Source: Kitasatospora cheerisanensis KCTC 2395 (GTDB lineage Bacteria > Actinomycetota > Actinomycetes > Streptomycetales > Streptomycetaceae). From it: a stretch of 64,000 bases of DNA. Both the position numbers and the translations under genes were made by a program. Under the pieces are notes generated by a model. It had not been told where the DNA came from. It worked only from the letters and a program-made list of their open reading frames with translations, and searched no databases. Positions 29,729-38,659 of the stretch are shown here, in pieces (positions within the stretch are counted from its first letter, which is position 1; each line of letters starts with the position of its first letter). The stretch spans positions 3,208,907 through 3,272,906 of the forward strand of contig NZ_KK853997.1 of NCBI RefSeq assembly GCF_000696185.1, written 5' to 3'.

Positions 29729-32284
29729 TCAGTCGGTGGCGATGGCGGCCAGCACGTTCATCCGGGCGGCCCGGAAGGCCGGGACGAGCGCGGCGACCAG
29801 GCCGACCAGCACGGAGCCGACCAGCACGGTGAGGACGGTGCCGGTGGGGACGGTCAGCACGGTCAGGCCCTGCTCGGACAGCACGGACCGGGCGGTGACG
29901 CCCCAGCTCAGGCCGAGCGCGGTGCCGAGGACGGCGCCGAACAGCGCGATCACCACGGACTCCAGTCGGACGGTGCGGCGCAGTTGACGGCGCGACAGGC
30001 CGATGGCGCGCAGCAGGCCGATCTCCCGGGTGCGTTCGACCACCGACAGCGCCAGCGTGTTGACCACGCCGAGGACGGCGACCACGATCGTCAGGCCGAG
30101 CAGGCCGTAGACCATGGCGAGCAGCTGGTCGAACTGGGACTTCACCATCTCCTTGTAGCCGGCCTGGTCCTTGACCATCAGCTGCGGGTACTCGGCCAGC
30201 GACTTCTGCAGGTCGGCGAGCACGGCGGCCTTGTCGGCGCCGGCCTTCGCGGTGCCGAACAGCACCTCGGGCGCCGGGGCGGGTCCGTTCATGCCCTTGG
30301 CGACGGTGCTGACGCCGGTGAAGAAGCGGTGGTCGAACAGCTGGTTGCCGGTCTTGAGCACGGCGGCGACCGGAAGGGTCTGGGTGCGGCCCTCGCCGTA
30401 GTTGACGGTGATCGGGTCGCCGACCTTGAGGTGCTGCTCGTCGGCGAAGTCCTGGCCCACCGAGATGCCGCCGCCGAACACCGCGTCGGCGGTGCCGGAG
30501 GCGACCGGGAGCCGGAAGTCGCGGGCGAAGTCGGCGTCCGCGGCGATCAGCCGGCCGCGGACGGTGGCACCGCCGGGCAGCACCAGCTCGCCCGGGACGC
30601 GGGTCTGCGTGGACAGGTGGTCGATGCCCGGGGTCCGGCGGGCGGCGTCCACCATGGCGGGGGTGAGCGGGCCGCCGGGGCCCTCCACCACGTAGTCGGC
30701 GCCGACCGAGCGGTCGATCTGGTCGGACATCGAGCCGACCATCGAGGAGGTGACCACCGAGGCGCCGATCACCACGGCCAGGCCGATCATCAGCGCGGCG
30801 GCGGTGGAGCCGGTGCGCCGCGGGTTGCGGACCACGTTGCGCTGGGCGAGCCGGCCGGCCGGGCCGAACAGCGCGGGCAGCAGGCCGCCGAACAGCCGGA
30901 CCAGGACGGAGACCAGCAGCGGGCCGAGCACCACCGAGCCGGTCAGGGTGGCCAGCAGGCCGGCGCCGAGCAGCAGTCCGCCGGTGGAGCCGGGCGAGCC
31001 GGCGGCGGCCACCAGCGCGGCGGCGCCGGCGCCGGTGACCAGCAGGCCGATCGCGGCCCGGATCCGGTTGGCGCGGGGTTCGGCCGGGGCGGCGTGGTCG
31101 AGCAGCGCGGCCATCGGGGTGATCCGGGCGGCGCGGCGGGCCGGGAAGAACGCGGCGAGCAGGGTGACCGGCAGGCCCACGGCGTAGCCGACCACCGGCA
31201 CCGCCCAGGTGACCTGGAGCGAGGAGGCGTCCAGGTTCATCCCGACCGCCTGCATCAGCCGGATCATGGCGACGGCGAGGCCGAGGCCGGCGCCGATGCC
31301 GAGGGTGGAGCCGAGCAGGCCGAGGATCAGACCCTCCGTCAGCACCGAGCGGTTGACCTGCGAGCGGCTGCCGCCGACGGCGCGCAGCAGGCCGATCTCC
31401 CGGGTGCGCTGGGTGACCAGCATGGAGAAGGTGTTGACGATCAGGAAGATGCCGACGGCCGCGGACAGGAAGGCGAAGCCGAGCATCGCCCACTTCATGA
31501 ACGACAGGAACGAGCCGACGCCCGCCGCGTTCTCCTTCTGCTGCTCGGCGGAGGTCTTCGCCTCGAAGCCGCTGCCGAGGTCGGCCAGCGCGGCGGCCTT
31601 CAGCTGGTCGTTGCTGCGGCTGCCGTCGCCGAACACCTCGACCGAGGTGTACGCCTCGGCGCCGAGCAGGATCCGCTGCGCGGTGGGGGTGTCCAGGAAG
31701 GCCAGCGCCGCACCGGGGTTGGTGGTCCGGAAGGTGGCGATGCCGGAGACGGTGAAGTCGTGGTTGCCGCTCTCGGTGATCACCCGGATCCGGCTGCCGA
31801 GGCCGAGGCCGGACTTCTTGGCGGTGTCGGCGTCCAGCACCAACTGGTCGGCGCCCTGCGGCACGTGGCCGGAGGTGACGTCCACCGAGTTGCGCGGGGT
31901 GTCGGTCCAGTTGCCGGTCAGGGTGGGCGCGCCGGTGGTCGGGCCGACCAGCTTGTTGGTGGCCGGGTCGACCAGGGTGGCGGTGGCCACCATGACCTGG
32001 CCGAGGGCGGCCTTCACGCCGGGTTCGGCGGCGAGCTTCTCCCGGGTGGCGACCGGGACGGTCGGGGTCCGGCCGGGGGTGTTCGCGGCGAGTTCGTCCT
32101 GCGCCTTCTGCACCGACACGTCGGAGGCGGTGGCGGCGAACAGCCGGTCGAAGGTGGTGGTGGCGGTGTTGTAGAAGACCAGGGTGCCGGCCACGAAGGC
32201 GACCGACAGCACCACGGCGAGCAGCGAGAGCACCAGGCGCCACTTGTGCGCGAGGAAGCTCCGCAGCGAAGTCCTGAGCAGCAT
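29729..32284 (-). CDS. ABC transporter permease, FtsX/MacB type (two FtsX domains)
   Basis: An 851-aa permease. N-terminal membrane segment (WRLVLSLLAVVLSVAFVAGT), large extracytoplasmic domain, first FtsX block about residues 255-385 (GIFLIVNTFSMLVTQRTREI, GLLRAVGGSRSQVNRSVLTE), a central four-segment part, then a second extracytoplasmic domain and a second FtsX block at the C-terminus (TIVVAVLGVVNTLALSVVER, EIGLLRAIGLSRRQLRRTV). It ends RAARMNVLAAIATD. Such permeases move lipids, peptides or antibiotics out of, or within, the envelope rather than import. It starts 15 bp after the ATPase stop, so both are one operon. Confidence 0.92.
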   Translation of the reverse strand: MLLRTSLRSFLAHKWRLVLSLLAVVLSVAFVAGTLVFYNTATTTFDRLFAATASDVSVQKAQDELAANTPGRTPTVPVATREKLAAEPGVKAALGQVMVATATLVDPATNKLVGPTTGAPTLTGNWTDTPRNSVDVTSGHVPQGADQLVLDADTAKKSGLGLGSRIRVITESGNHDFTVSGIATFRTTNPGAALAFLDTPTAQRILLGAEAYTSVEVFGDGSRSNDQLKAAALADLGSGFEAKTSAEQQKENAAGVGSFLSFMKWAMLGFAFLSAAVGIFLIVNTFSMLVTQRTREIGLLRAVGGSRSQVNRSVLTEGLILGLLGSTLGIGAGLGLAVAMIRLMQAVGMNLDASSLQVTWAVPVVGYAVGLPVTLLAAFFPARRAARITPMAALLDHAAPAEPRANRIRAAIGLLVTGAGAAALVAAAGSPGSTGGLLLGAGLLATLTGSVVLGPLLVSVLVRLFGGLLPALFGPAGRLAQRNVVRNPRRTGSTAAALMIGLAVVIGASVVTSSMVGSMSDQIDRSVGADYVVEGPGGPLTPAMVDAARRTPGIDHLSTQTRVPGELVLPGGATVRGRLIAADADFARDFRLPVASGTADAVFGGGISVGQDFADEQHLKVGDPITVNYGEGRTQTLPVAAVLKTGNQLFDHRFFTGVSTVAKGMNGPAPAPEVLFGTAKAGADKAAVLADLQKSLAEYPQLMVKDQAGYKEMVKSQFDQLLAMVYGLLGLTIVVAVLGVVNTLALSVVERTREIGLLRAIGLSRRQLRRTVRLESVVIALFGAVLGTALGLSWGVTARSVLSEQGLTVLTVPTGTVLTVLVGSVLVGLVAALVPAFRAARMNVLAAIATD

Positions 32285-32299
32285 CGTCCCGGTCCCGTC

Positions 32300-33085
32300 T
32301 CAGCTGGTGCGCTTGCCGTCGAAACGGCGCATGCGGGACAGGACGGAGTCGGCGGTCGGGTTGTGCATCTCGTCGACGATCACGCCGTCGGCGAGGAACA
32401 GCACCCGGTCCGCGTGGCCGGCGGCCACCGGGTCGTGGGTCACCATCACGATGGTCTGGCCGAGTTCGTCGACCGAGCGGCGCAGGAAGCCGAGCACCTC
32501 CGCGCCGGAGCGGGAGTCCAGGTTGCCGGTGGGCTCGTCGCCGAAGATGATCTCCGGCCGGGCGGCCAGCGCCCGGGCCACCGCGACGCGCTGCTGCTGG
32601 CCGCCGGAGAGCTGCCCGGGCCGGTGCTTGAGCCGGCCGGACAGGCCGACGGTGTCGATGACCTGCTCCAGCCACGCCCGGTCGGGCTTGCGGCCGGCGA
32701 TGTCCATCGGCAGCGTGATGTTCTCCAGCGCGTTCAGGGTGGGCAGCAGGTTGAACGCCTGGAAGACGAAGCCGATCTTGTCGCGGCGCAGCCGGGTCAG
32801 CTGCTTGTCCTTCAGGCCGGTGATCTCGGTGTCGCCGATCCAGATCCGCCCGGCGGAGACGGCGTCCAGGCCGGCCAGGCAGTGCATCAGGGTCGACTTG
32901 CCGGAGCCCGAGGGGCCCATGATCGCGGTGAACCGGCCGCGCCGGATGTCCACGTCGACGTTGTTCAGCGCCGCCACCCGGGTCTCCCCCGAGCCGTACG
33001 CCTTGGTGACCTGTCGGGCCCGGGCGGCGGCGTCGCCCTGCTCCGGTGAGTGTGGGAGGTACGCGGCGCTCGGTGCCGTGGTCAC
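32300..33085 (-). CDS. ABC transporter ATP-binding protein (LolD/MacB type)
   Basis: A 261-aa ATPase with Walker A GPSGSGKST, Q-loop FVFQAFNLLPTLNALEN, signature LSGGQQQRVAVARALA, Walker B IIFGDEPTGNLD and H-loop VMVTHDPVAAG. The TGNLDSRSG stretch is typical of the MacB/LolD subfamily that pairs with FtsX-type permeases such as the next gene. The start is GTG 33085 with AAGGAG upstream. Confidence 0.93.
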   Translation of the reverse strand: MTTAPSAAYLPHSPEQGDAAARARQVTKAYGSGETRVAALNNVDVDIRRGRFTAIMGPSGSGKSTLMHCLAGLDAVSAGRIWIGDTEITGLKDKQLTRLRRDKIGFVFQAFNLLPTLNALENITLPMDIAGRKPDRAWLEQVIDTVGLSGRLKHRPGQLSGGQQQRVAVARALAARPEIIFGDEPTGNLDSRSGAEVLGFLRRSVDELGQTIVMVTHDPVAAGHADRVLFLADGVIVDEMHNPTADSVLSRMRRFDGKRTS

Positions 33086-33236
33086 TGCTGCTCCTTGAGG
33101 TGGGGTCCGCCCGTTGCCCTCAAGCCTCCCGGCCGCGGCCCGGCCGGTCGTCCTCCACCGGGACGAACGCCGTCACCGGGAAACGCTCCGGGGCCCGGGC
33201 CCTCTCCCCTAGGGGTTTCCGCCCCGCGGCATGAGG

Positions 33237-33251
33237 GTCCGGGCCCCGGAC
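33237..33251 (-). terminator. short palindromic hairpin after the FMN reductase gene
   Basis: GTCCGGG (33237-33243) and CCCGGAC (33245-33251) form a 15-bp palindrome 25 bp beyond the FMN reductase stop. A CCCC-TA-GGGG-TTT element lies nearby at 33207-33217. Either may end transcription; evidence is weak. Confidence 0.4.
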
Positions 33252-33275
33252 GTGGAGCGCTCGTCCGACGAACGG

Positions 33276-33830
33276 TCAGCCCACCGCGGAGAGTTCCGGG
33301 TGCGGGCGGAGCGCGGCGGCGAACGCGTCGACCACCGGGGTCAGCAGCACCTCGGTCTCCCGCTCCAGTTCGGTGCCGCCGTCCTCGCGCACCCCGATGT
33401 GCCGGTCCAGCACGAACCAGCCCTGGGTGATGTGCGCGGCGCCCATCGAGTTCAGCACCGGGCGCAGCGCGTAGTCCACCGCCAGCACGTGCGCGGTGGA
33501 GCCGCCGGTGGCCAGCGGCAGCACCGTCTTGCCGCGCAGCGCGTACTGCGGCAGCAGGTCGAGCAGGGCCTTCAACAGGCCCGAGTAGGCGGCCTTGTAG
33601 ACCGGCGTGCCGATCACCACGCCGTCGGCCCGCTCGAACTGGGCGACGGCGCGGGCTATCGCGGGGTTGCCGGTGTCGGCGCCGAGCAGCGCCTCGGCGG
33701 GCAGCGTGCGGACGTCCAGCGCCTCGACCAGGTGGCCGTGCCGGACCAGCCGGTGGTCGACGTGCCGGAGCAGGCGGGTGGTGCGGGAGGTCGCGGAGGG
33801 CGAACCGGAGACGGACAGGATCACGGCCAT
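33276..33830 (-). CDS. NADPH-dependent FMN reductase (SsuE-like)
   Basis: A 184-aa flavodoxin-like reductase: MAVILSVSGSPSATSRTTRL (FMN phosphate loop), GVVIGTPVYKAAYSGLLKAL, DLLPQYALRGKTVLPLATGG (NAD(P)H and FMN contacts). This pattern is that of SsuE/MsuE, which supply FMNH2 to sulfonate monooxygenases. ATG 33830 has GAGGTGA upstream. No sulfonate monooxygenase or transporter is adjacent, but the cysteine leader peptide upstream (33939-34016) supports control by sulfur supply. A 7-bp hairpin at 33850-33871 lies just before the ribosome binding site. Confidence 0.87.
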   Translation of the reverse strand: MAVILSVSGSPSATSRTTRLLRHVDHRLVRHGHLVEALDVRTLPAEALLGADTGNPAIARAVAQFERADGVVIGTPVYKAAYSGLLKALLDLLPQYALRGKTVLPLATGGSTAHVLAVDYALRPVLNSMGAAHITQGWFVLDRHIGVREDGGTELERETEVLLTPVVDAFAAALRPHPELSAVG

Positions 33831-33938
33831 GGAGTCACCTCGGGGCGTACGGCCGCGCAGCACGGCGGCCGGGAAGGAAGAGACGGAACGCTGGCGAGGG
33901 CGCGGGCTCGCCTGAGGGTGAATGCGCGGCGGGAGGCG

Positions 33939-34016
33939 TCAGCCGCGACAGAGCGAACAGGACACCCGGCCGTGGTCGACGTGGCGTCGACGGGTGAGGA
34001 CCTTCCGCTGCTCCAT
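33939..34016 (-). CDS. cysteine attenuator leader peptide (25 aa) upstream of FMN reductase
   Basis: The minus-strand frame reads MEQRKVLTRRRHVDHGRVSC followed by SLCRG and TGA at 33939-33941. It matches the streptomycete 'putative leader peptide' type as I remember it: an RRRHVDxGRVS core followed by cysteines, found before cysteine and sulfonate genes. The promoter spacing (34024-34052) makes the mRNA leaderless. Ribosomes waiting at the two Cys codons when cysteine is short would change folding of the leader, which contains stems 33893-33898/33907-33912 and 33850-33856/33865-33871. No U-run follows the second stem, so translational control by covering the ribosome binding site is as likely as attenuation. 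Peptide production is inferred. Confidence 0.7.
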   Translation of the reverse strand: MEQRKVLTRRRHVDHGRVSCSLCRG

Positions 34017-34023
34017 GCGGCCA

Positions 34024-34052
34024 TGCAAACACGCGGCGTTTTACCGGGTCAA
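34024..34052 (-). promoter_or_regulatory. promoter of the FMN reductase leader, TTGACC-17-TTTGCA
   Basis: On the minus strand, TTGACC (34047-34052) and TTTGCA (34024-34029) are 17 bp apart. Seven bases after the -10 is the ATG of the leader peptide. This is the same geometry as the promoter of the other cysteine leader at 17365. Confidence 0.6.
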
Positions 34053-34174
34053 GGCCGTGCCCGCCTGGTGAACACCGCACCGAACGGTCCGCGCCCTGCA
34101 TCAAAACGGCCACAAGGAGCCCCCGCCGAGCCGGACGATCACCACGCGGCCCGCGGTTCGGGCATCCTTCCCCC

Positions 34175-35458
34175 ATGAACACGTGGCAGGAGCGCCCGGG
34201 GGGCGGCGCATACGGGCAGGGCGACGCGGCACGCGGCCGGGGCGGGGCGGCGGAGCCGCCGCTGCCGCCGGAGCTGAATCCGCGCGGCACGGGCGTCCCG
34301 CTCTCCCGCCCCACCCAGCCGACCACCGACCGGCCGCCGCACCAGGGCGGCACCCCCGGCGGCTACGGCGGCCCGCCGCCCCACGGCGGTCAACAGCCGT
34401 ACGGGCAGCAGCCGTTCGAGTCCGAGCCGAACCCGGCGGGCGCCCCGGCGCAGCCGGCCCGGCCGCGCCGCTCGCGCAAGAAGATCATCGGCTTCTCGGC
34501 GCTCGGCCTGGTCCTGGCGCTGCTGGTCACCGTCGTCGGCACCTACTTCTGGGCGGACGGCAAGCTCCGGCACGAGAACGTGCTCGCCGACTACCCGGGC
34601 CGCCCGGCGGCCGGCAAGGGCACGAACTGGCTGATCGTCGGCTCGGACAGCCGCGAGGGCCTGACCGACGCCGAGGAGGACTCCCTCCACACCGGCTCCG
34701 CCGAGGGCAAGCGCTCCGACTCGATGATGATCCTGCACATCGGCGACAACGGGAACACGCTGATGTCGATCCCGCGCGACTCCTGGGTGCAGATCCCCGC
34801 CCACCAGGACACCTCCGGCAGCGGCAAGAGCATCGCCGCCGCCACCCGCAAGATCAACGCCTCCTTCGCGAGCGGCGGCGGCCGGCTGCTGGTGCAGACC
34901 GTCGAGACCAACACCGGCCTGCGGATCGACCACTACGCGGAGATCGGCTTCGCCGGCTTCGTCGGCCTGGTCGACGCCGTCGGCGGCGTCGAGATGACCA
35001 TCGACCAGCCGGTCAAGGACAAGGACTCCGGTCTCGACCTCCAGGCCGGCACCCAGACCCTCAGCGGCAAGCAGGCCCTCGCCTTCGTCCGGCAGCGGCA
35101 CCAGATGGCCGACCAGGACCTCGGCCGGATGCGCAACCAGCAGAAGTTCCTCGGCGCCCTCGCCAAGCAGGCCGCCTCGCCCGGCACCCTGCTCAACCCG
35201 TTCACCTTCTACCCGCTGGCCTCGGCCGGCCTGGACACCCTGATCGTCGACGAGGACGCCGGCCTCACCGACCTCGGCTCGATGTTCCTCGCCATGAAGG
35301 GCGTCACCGGCGGCGACGGCAAGACCATCACCGTCCCGATCGGCAACGCCGACTACCGCACCCCCACCGGCGAGTCCGCCGTCAAGTGGGATCCGGCGAA
35401 GTCCAAGGCCGTGTTCGACGCGATGAAGAACGACACCGCCGTCCCCGACGCCAAGTGA
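34175..35458 (+). CDS. LCP family protein (paralogue 3), no LytR_C domain
   Basis: A 427-aa LCP protein. The first about 95 residues are Gly/Pro/Gln-rich and disordered (GGYGGPPPHGGQQPYGQQPF), then RRSRKK and one membrane segment (IIGFSALGLVLALLVTVVGT). The catalytic domain shows GTNWLIVGSDSREGLTDAEE, DSMMILHIGDNGNTLMSIPR, DSWVQIPAHQD, NTGLRIDHYAEIGFAGFVGL, LSGKQALAFVRQRHQMADQD. Active-site Arg and Asp residues are kept. The range is complete with a strong terminator after the stop. Attaches wall glycopolymers; the specific polymer is unknown. Confidence 0.93.
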   Translation: MNTWQERPGGGAYGQGDAARGRGGAAEPPLPPELNPRGTGVPLSRPTQPTTDRPPHQGGTPGGYGGPPPHGGQQPYGQQPFESEPNPAGAPAQPARPRRSRKKIIGFSALGLVLALLVTVVGTYFWADGKLRHENVLADYPGRPAAGKGTNWLIVGSDSREGLTDAEEDSLHTGSAEGKRSDSMMILHIGDNGNTLMSIPRDSWVQIPAHQDTSGSGKSIAAATRKINASFASGGGRLLVQTVETNTGLRIDHYAEIGFAGFVGLVDAVGGVEMTIDQPVKDKDSGLDLQAGTQTLSGKQALAFVRQRHQMADQDLGRMRNQQKFLGALAKQAASPGTLLNPFTFYPLASAGLDTLIVDEDAGLTDLGSMFLAMKGVTGGDGKTITVPIGNADYRTPTGESAVKWDPAKSKAVFDAMKNDTAVPDAK

Positions 35459-35468
35459 CCCCGACCGC

Positions 35469-35505
35469 CGCGGGCCGACCGGAATCGAACTCCGGTCGGC
35501 CCGCG
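35469..35505 (+). terminator. perfect 15-bp stem terminator
   Basis: 35469-35483 and 35491-35505 are exact reverse complements with loop ATCGAAC, ten bases after the stop of the third LCP gene. Confidence 0.82.
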
Positions 35506-35541
35506 CGTCGTTGACACACCATCAGATCAACCGGCGGAACA

Positions 35542-36078
35542 ATGGCCGCCATGTCGCTGGTGACCTCCCTCATCTACCGCCGCCGAAGCCGGCTGTTCGG
35601 CCGCCTGGTCCAGGAAGCCCTGGCCCTCTACGGGATGGAGGTCCCCGCCGCCGCCGAGATCGGCCCCGGCCTGACCGTCTTCCACCGCGGCTTCGGCACC
35701 GTCCTGCACCCGTTCACCACCCTCGGTGCGAACGTCACCCTCTACAACGGCGTCACCATCGGCCGCGCCGACCCCTGGATCCCCCAGGAGCACTCCCCGA
35801 TGCGACGGGTCGTCCTGGAGGACGGCGTGGTGGTCTGCGCCGGCGCGAAGATCATCTGCAAGTCCGGCACCCTGACCGTCGCCGCCGGCACCATCGTCGG
35901 CGCGAACGCGGTCCTCACCCGCTCGACGGGGCCCGACGAGATCTGGGCGGGCGCCCCGGCCCGACGGGTAGGGATGCGGGCAGGGGCGCGTGGGGGCACG
36001 ACGGAAGGCGCCCGCCGGCCGGATCGCGCCACGGACAGTGACCTGCACGTGGGAGCGACCCCGCAGACGGGCGCCTGA
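35542..36078 (+). CDS. serine acetyltransferase-like hexapeptide acyltransferase
   Basis: A 178-aa left-handed beta-helix protein: FGRLVQEALALYGMEVPAAA, EIGPGLTVFHRGFGTVLHPF (SAT-like active site with His), GANVTLYNGVTIGRADPWIP, VLEDGVVVCAGAKIICKSGT, GTIVGANAVLTRSTGPDEIW. It resembles the C-terminal catalytic half of serine acetyltransferases, without the N-terminal helical domain, as seen in polysaccharide O-acetyltransferases. The last 40 residues are disordered. Because true cysteine synthesis enzymes keep the N-terminal domain, a role in acylating surface glycan is more likely; I cannot exclude serine as substrate. Confidence 0.75.
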   Translation: MAAMSLVTSLIYRRRSRLFGRLVQEALALYGMEVPAAAEIGPGLTVFHRGFGTVLHPFTTLGANVTLYNGVTIGRADPWIPQEHSPMRRVVLEDGVVVCAGAKIICKSGTLTVAAGTIVGANAVLTRSTGPDEIWAGAPARRVGMRAGARGGTTEGARRPDRATDSDLHVGATPQTGA

Positions 36079-36090
36079 AGAAGGGAACGA

Positions 36091-37254
36091 CTACGGCAGG
36101 TTGCGGGCCATCACGATGCGCTGGACCTGGTTGGTGCCCTCGTAGATCTGGGTGATCTTCGCGTCGCGCATCATCCGCTCCACCGGGTAGTCCCGCGTGT
36201 ACCCGTACCCGCCCAGCAGCTGCACCGCGTCCGTGGTGACCTCCATCGCCACGTCCGACGCGAAGCACTTCGCCGACGCCCCGAAGAACGTCAGATCCCC
36301 GTCACCGCGCTGCGACTTCGCCGCCGCCGCGTACGTCAACTGCCGCGCCGCCTCCAGCTTCATCGCCATGTCCGCCAGCATGAACTGCACGCCCTGGAAC
36401 TCCGCGATCGCCTTCCCGAACTGCTTGCGCTCCCGCACGTACCCCTTCGCGTAGTCCAGCGCCCCCTGCGCGATCCCCAGCGCCTGCGCGGCGATCGTCA
36501 CCCGCGTGTGGTCCAGCGTCCGCATCGCCGTCGCGAACCCCGTCCCCTCCGCACCGATCATCCGATCCGCCGGAATCCGCACATTGTCGAAGTACACCTC
36601 ACGCGTCGGCGACCCCTTGATCCCCAACTTCTTCTCCGGAGCACCGAACGACACCCCCTCGTCGCCCTTCTCCACCACGAACGCCGAAATGCCCTTCGAC
36701 CGCAGCGACGGATCCGTCACCGCCATCACCGTGTAGAACTCCGACACCCCCGCATTGGTGATCCACCGCTTCACACCGTTCAGCACCCAGAAGTCCCCGT
36801 CCCGCACCGCCCGGGTCTTCATCCCCGCCGCGTCCGAACCCGCCTCCGGCTCCGACAGGCAGTACGAGAACATCCCCTCACCCCGGGCCAGCGCCCCCAG
36901 GTACTTCGCCTTCAACTCCTCCGAACCCGACAACTGCACCGGCAGCGAACCCAGCTTGTTCACCGCCGGGATCAACGAGGACGACGCACACACCCGCGCC
37001 ACCTCCTCGATCACCAGCACCGTCGCCAGCGCGTCCGCCCCCGCACCGCCGTACTCCTCCGGCACGTGCACCGCATGCAGATCGTTCGCCAGCAGGGCGT
37101 CCAACGCCTCCTGCGGGAAACGCCCCTCCTCGTCGACCGCCGCCGCGAACGGGGCGATCTTCGCCTCCGCCAGCGAACGCACCGACTCACGGAGCATCTC
37201 GTGCTCCTCGCTCAGCCGGAAGAGGTCGAAGTCCGCCCCGGAGTTTCCCGCCAT
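36091..37254 (-). CDS. acyl-CoA dehydrogenase
   Basis: A 387-aa FAD enzyme that oxidises acyl-CoA thioesters at the alpha-beta bond. N-terminal helical domain (FRLSEEHEMLRESVRSLAEA), YCLSEPEAGSDAAGMKTRA (FAD/substrate loop), WITNAGVSEFYTVMAVTD, GSPTREVYFDNVRIPADRMI, and C-terminal GGYGYTRDYPVERMMRDAKI TQIYEGTNQVQR; the glutamate of YEGTNQ is the catalytic base of short/medium-chain types. ATG 37254 was preferred to GTG 37272 because AAGGGG stands eight bases upstream. Codons end in G unusually often compared with its neighbours. Confidence 0.93.
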   Translation of the reverse strand: MAGNSGADFDLFRLSEEHEMLRESVRSLAEAKIAPFAAAVDEEGRFPQEALDALLANDLHAVHVPEEYGGAGADALATVLVIEEVARVCASSSLIPAVNKLGSLPVQLSGSEELKAKYLGALARGEGMFSYCLSEPEAGSDAAGMKTRAVRDGDFWVLNGVKRWITNAGVSEFYTVMAVTDPSLRSKGISAFVVEKGDEGVSFGAPEKKLGIKGSPTREVYFDNVRIPADRMIGAEGTGFATAMRTLDHTRVTIAAQALGIAQGALDYAKGYVRERKQFGKAIAEFQGVQFMLADMAMKLEAARQLTYAAAAKSQRGDGDLTFFGASAKCFASDVAMEVTTDAVQLLGGYGYTRDYPVERMMRDAKITQIYEGTNQVQRIVMARNLP

Positions 37255-37315
37255 CTGCTCTGCCCCTTGCACTAGTTACCGCCGAGTAATGCCAGTGGTG
37301 CCCATCCTAGGGTCG

Positions 37316-38518
37316 TCAGGAGACGTTGTCTCCGAGGGTGTCGGCGCTGGTCCGGTGCTGGGCGAGGTAGTCGTCCATCCGGTCGGTGCGGATCGCGTCC
37401 CAGAGCACGCCGGCCGCGCCGTCGTCCATCAGGACCACGGACTGCCCGTCGACGGTGTCGAAGCCGCCGAAGGGGGCGTTCATGAAGTGGACGCCGTCGG
37501 GGCGGACCGCGCGCAGGCTCCAGGCGAGGTCGTAGAGGTCGCTGTTGCTGAGCCGGTCGTCGACGGAGACCACGTCGCCGACGGTGCCGAGCAGGCCGGT
37601 GAGCTTGGCGGGGCTGGAGAGGGTGCCGGAGTTCATGGTGCGGAGCATCAGGGCGCGCAGGAAGTTCTGCTGGCGCTTGGTGCGGTCGAGGTCGCCGTTC
37701 GGCAGGCCGTGCCGTTCGCGGACGTAGAGCAGGGCCTCGGCGCCGTCCATGTGGTGGGTGCCGGCGGTCCACTCGCGGGCGTCGCCCTTGGCCTCGATGG
37801 TGCGCGGGACGGTGATGTCGACGCCGCCGACGGCGTCGGTGAGGGCGCGGAAGCCGTTCCAGTCGATCACCGCGAGGTGGTCGATCCGGATGTGGGTCAG
37901 GTCCTGGACGGTCTGCACCATCAGCGCCGGGCCGCCCCAGGAGTACGCGGCGTTGATCTTCGCCTTGCCGTGGCCGGGGACGGGCACCCAGGTGTCGCGC
38001 GGGATCGACACCACCGAGACGGACTTCCGGTCGGCGGAGATGTGCATCAGCATCATGGTGTCGCTGCGCTGCGCGCCGACCTGCCAGGCCGGGGCCTTCG
38101 CGTCCTGCCCGGTGGTGGCCCGGTCGGCGCGGGCGTCGAGGCCGACCAGCAGGAAGGTCTGGCCGCTGTGCGGCACGGCGGTGGGCTGCGCGGAGGCGGG
38201 GACGGTCGGGAAGGCGTTCGGGATCCGCTCCACCGAGGAGGCGTAGTGCTCGGCGGTCCACACCAGGGCGCCGAAGCCGCCGCCGAACAGCACCAGCAGC
38301 ACGGCGAGGGTCCACAGCAGCAGGCGCCGTCCGCGGCGGCGGCGCGGCGCCGCGTCCGCCTCGTCCTCGTCCTCGTGCTCGCCGGAGGGGTCCTGCTCGT
38401 CGTCGCGGTCGAAGATGCTCAGCGGCCCCCGGTCGGCCCCGTCCTGCCCGGCCTCGCCCCGGTCGGCCCGGTCGGCCCGGTCCTGGTCGGCCTCGTCCGG
38501 CCGCTCCTCGGCTGTCAT
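37316..38518 (-). CDS. LCP family protein (paralogue 4)
   Basis: A 400-aa LCP protein from ATG 38518. The N-terminus is highly charged with Asp/Arg/Ala repeats (DRADRADRGEAGQDGADRG), then RRRRGRR and a membrane segment (LLLWTLAVLLVLFGGGFGAL). The LCP domain has TFLLVGLDARADRATTGQDA, SDTMMLMHISADRKSVSVVS, IPRDTWVPVPGHG, THIRIDHLAVIDWNGFRALT, MDGAEALLYVRERHGLPNGD. There is no LytR_C domain. The gene is divergent from the UDP-sugar dehydrogenase (141 bp between starts). Confidence 0.93.
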   Translation of the reverse strand: MTAEERPDEADQDRADRADRGEAGQDGADRGPLSIFDRDDEQDPSGEHEDEDEADAAPRRRRGRRLLLWTLAVLLVLFGGGFGALVWTAEHYASSVERIPNAFPTVPASAQPTAVPHSGQTFLLVGLDARADRATTGQDAKAPAWQVGAQRSDTMMLMHISADRKSVSVVSIPRDTWVPVPGHGKAKINAAYSWGGPALMVQTVQDLTHIRIDHLAVIDWNGFRALTDAVGGVDITVPRTIEAKGDAREWTAGTHHMDGAEALLYVRERHGLPNGDLDRTKRQQNFLRALMLRTMNSGTLSSPAKLTGLLGTVGDVVSVDDRLSNSDLYDLAWSLRAVRPDGVHFMNAPFGGFDTVDGQSVVLMDDGAAGVLWDAIRTDRMDDYLAQHRTSADTLGDNVS

Positions 38519-38659
38519 GCGCGCATTGTGAACCTTCCGCACAGACTTTCGGGGTGAAACCGTGAAATCGGCGGATCCGGGGCCGCGGGGGGGCAGATAC
38601 GATCTGTGCCGTTGGCCGTCGTACTGCTTCGGAACGGCCTGGAACGAAAGGGAACGCCC

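Noticed and set aside
34022..34024. Upstream ATG at 34024 as start of a 67-aa gene instead of the 25-aa leader
   Set aside because: It overlaps the -10 hexamer of the leader promoter and its product shows no family resemblance, whereas the other frame carries the RRRHVD and Cys pattern.
35469..35505. T-arm-like CCGG-AATCGAACT-CCGG suggesting a tRNA
   Set aside because: The stem extends perfectly to 15 bp on both sides and there is no acceptor or anticodon arm at the right distance; it is a terminator.
36091..37254. Horizontal transfer of the acyl-CoA dehydrogenase gene because of G-ending codons
   Set aside because: Several other genes in the window (sigma factor, TIGR03089 gene) show the same G-ending preference, and overall G+C is unchanged, so it is not distinctive.
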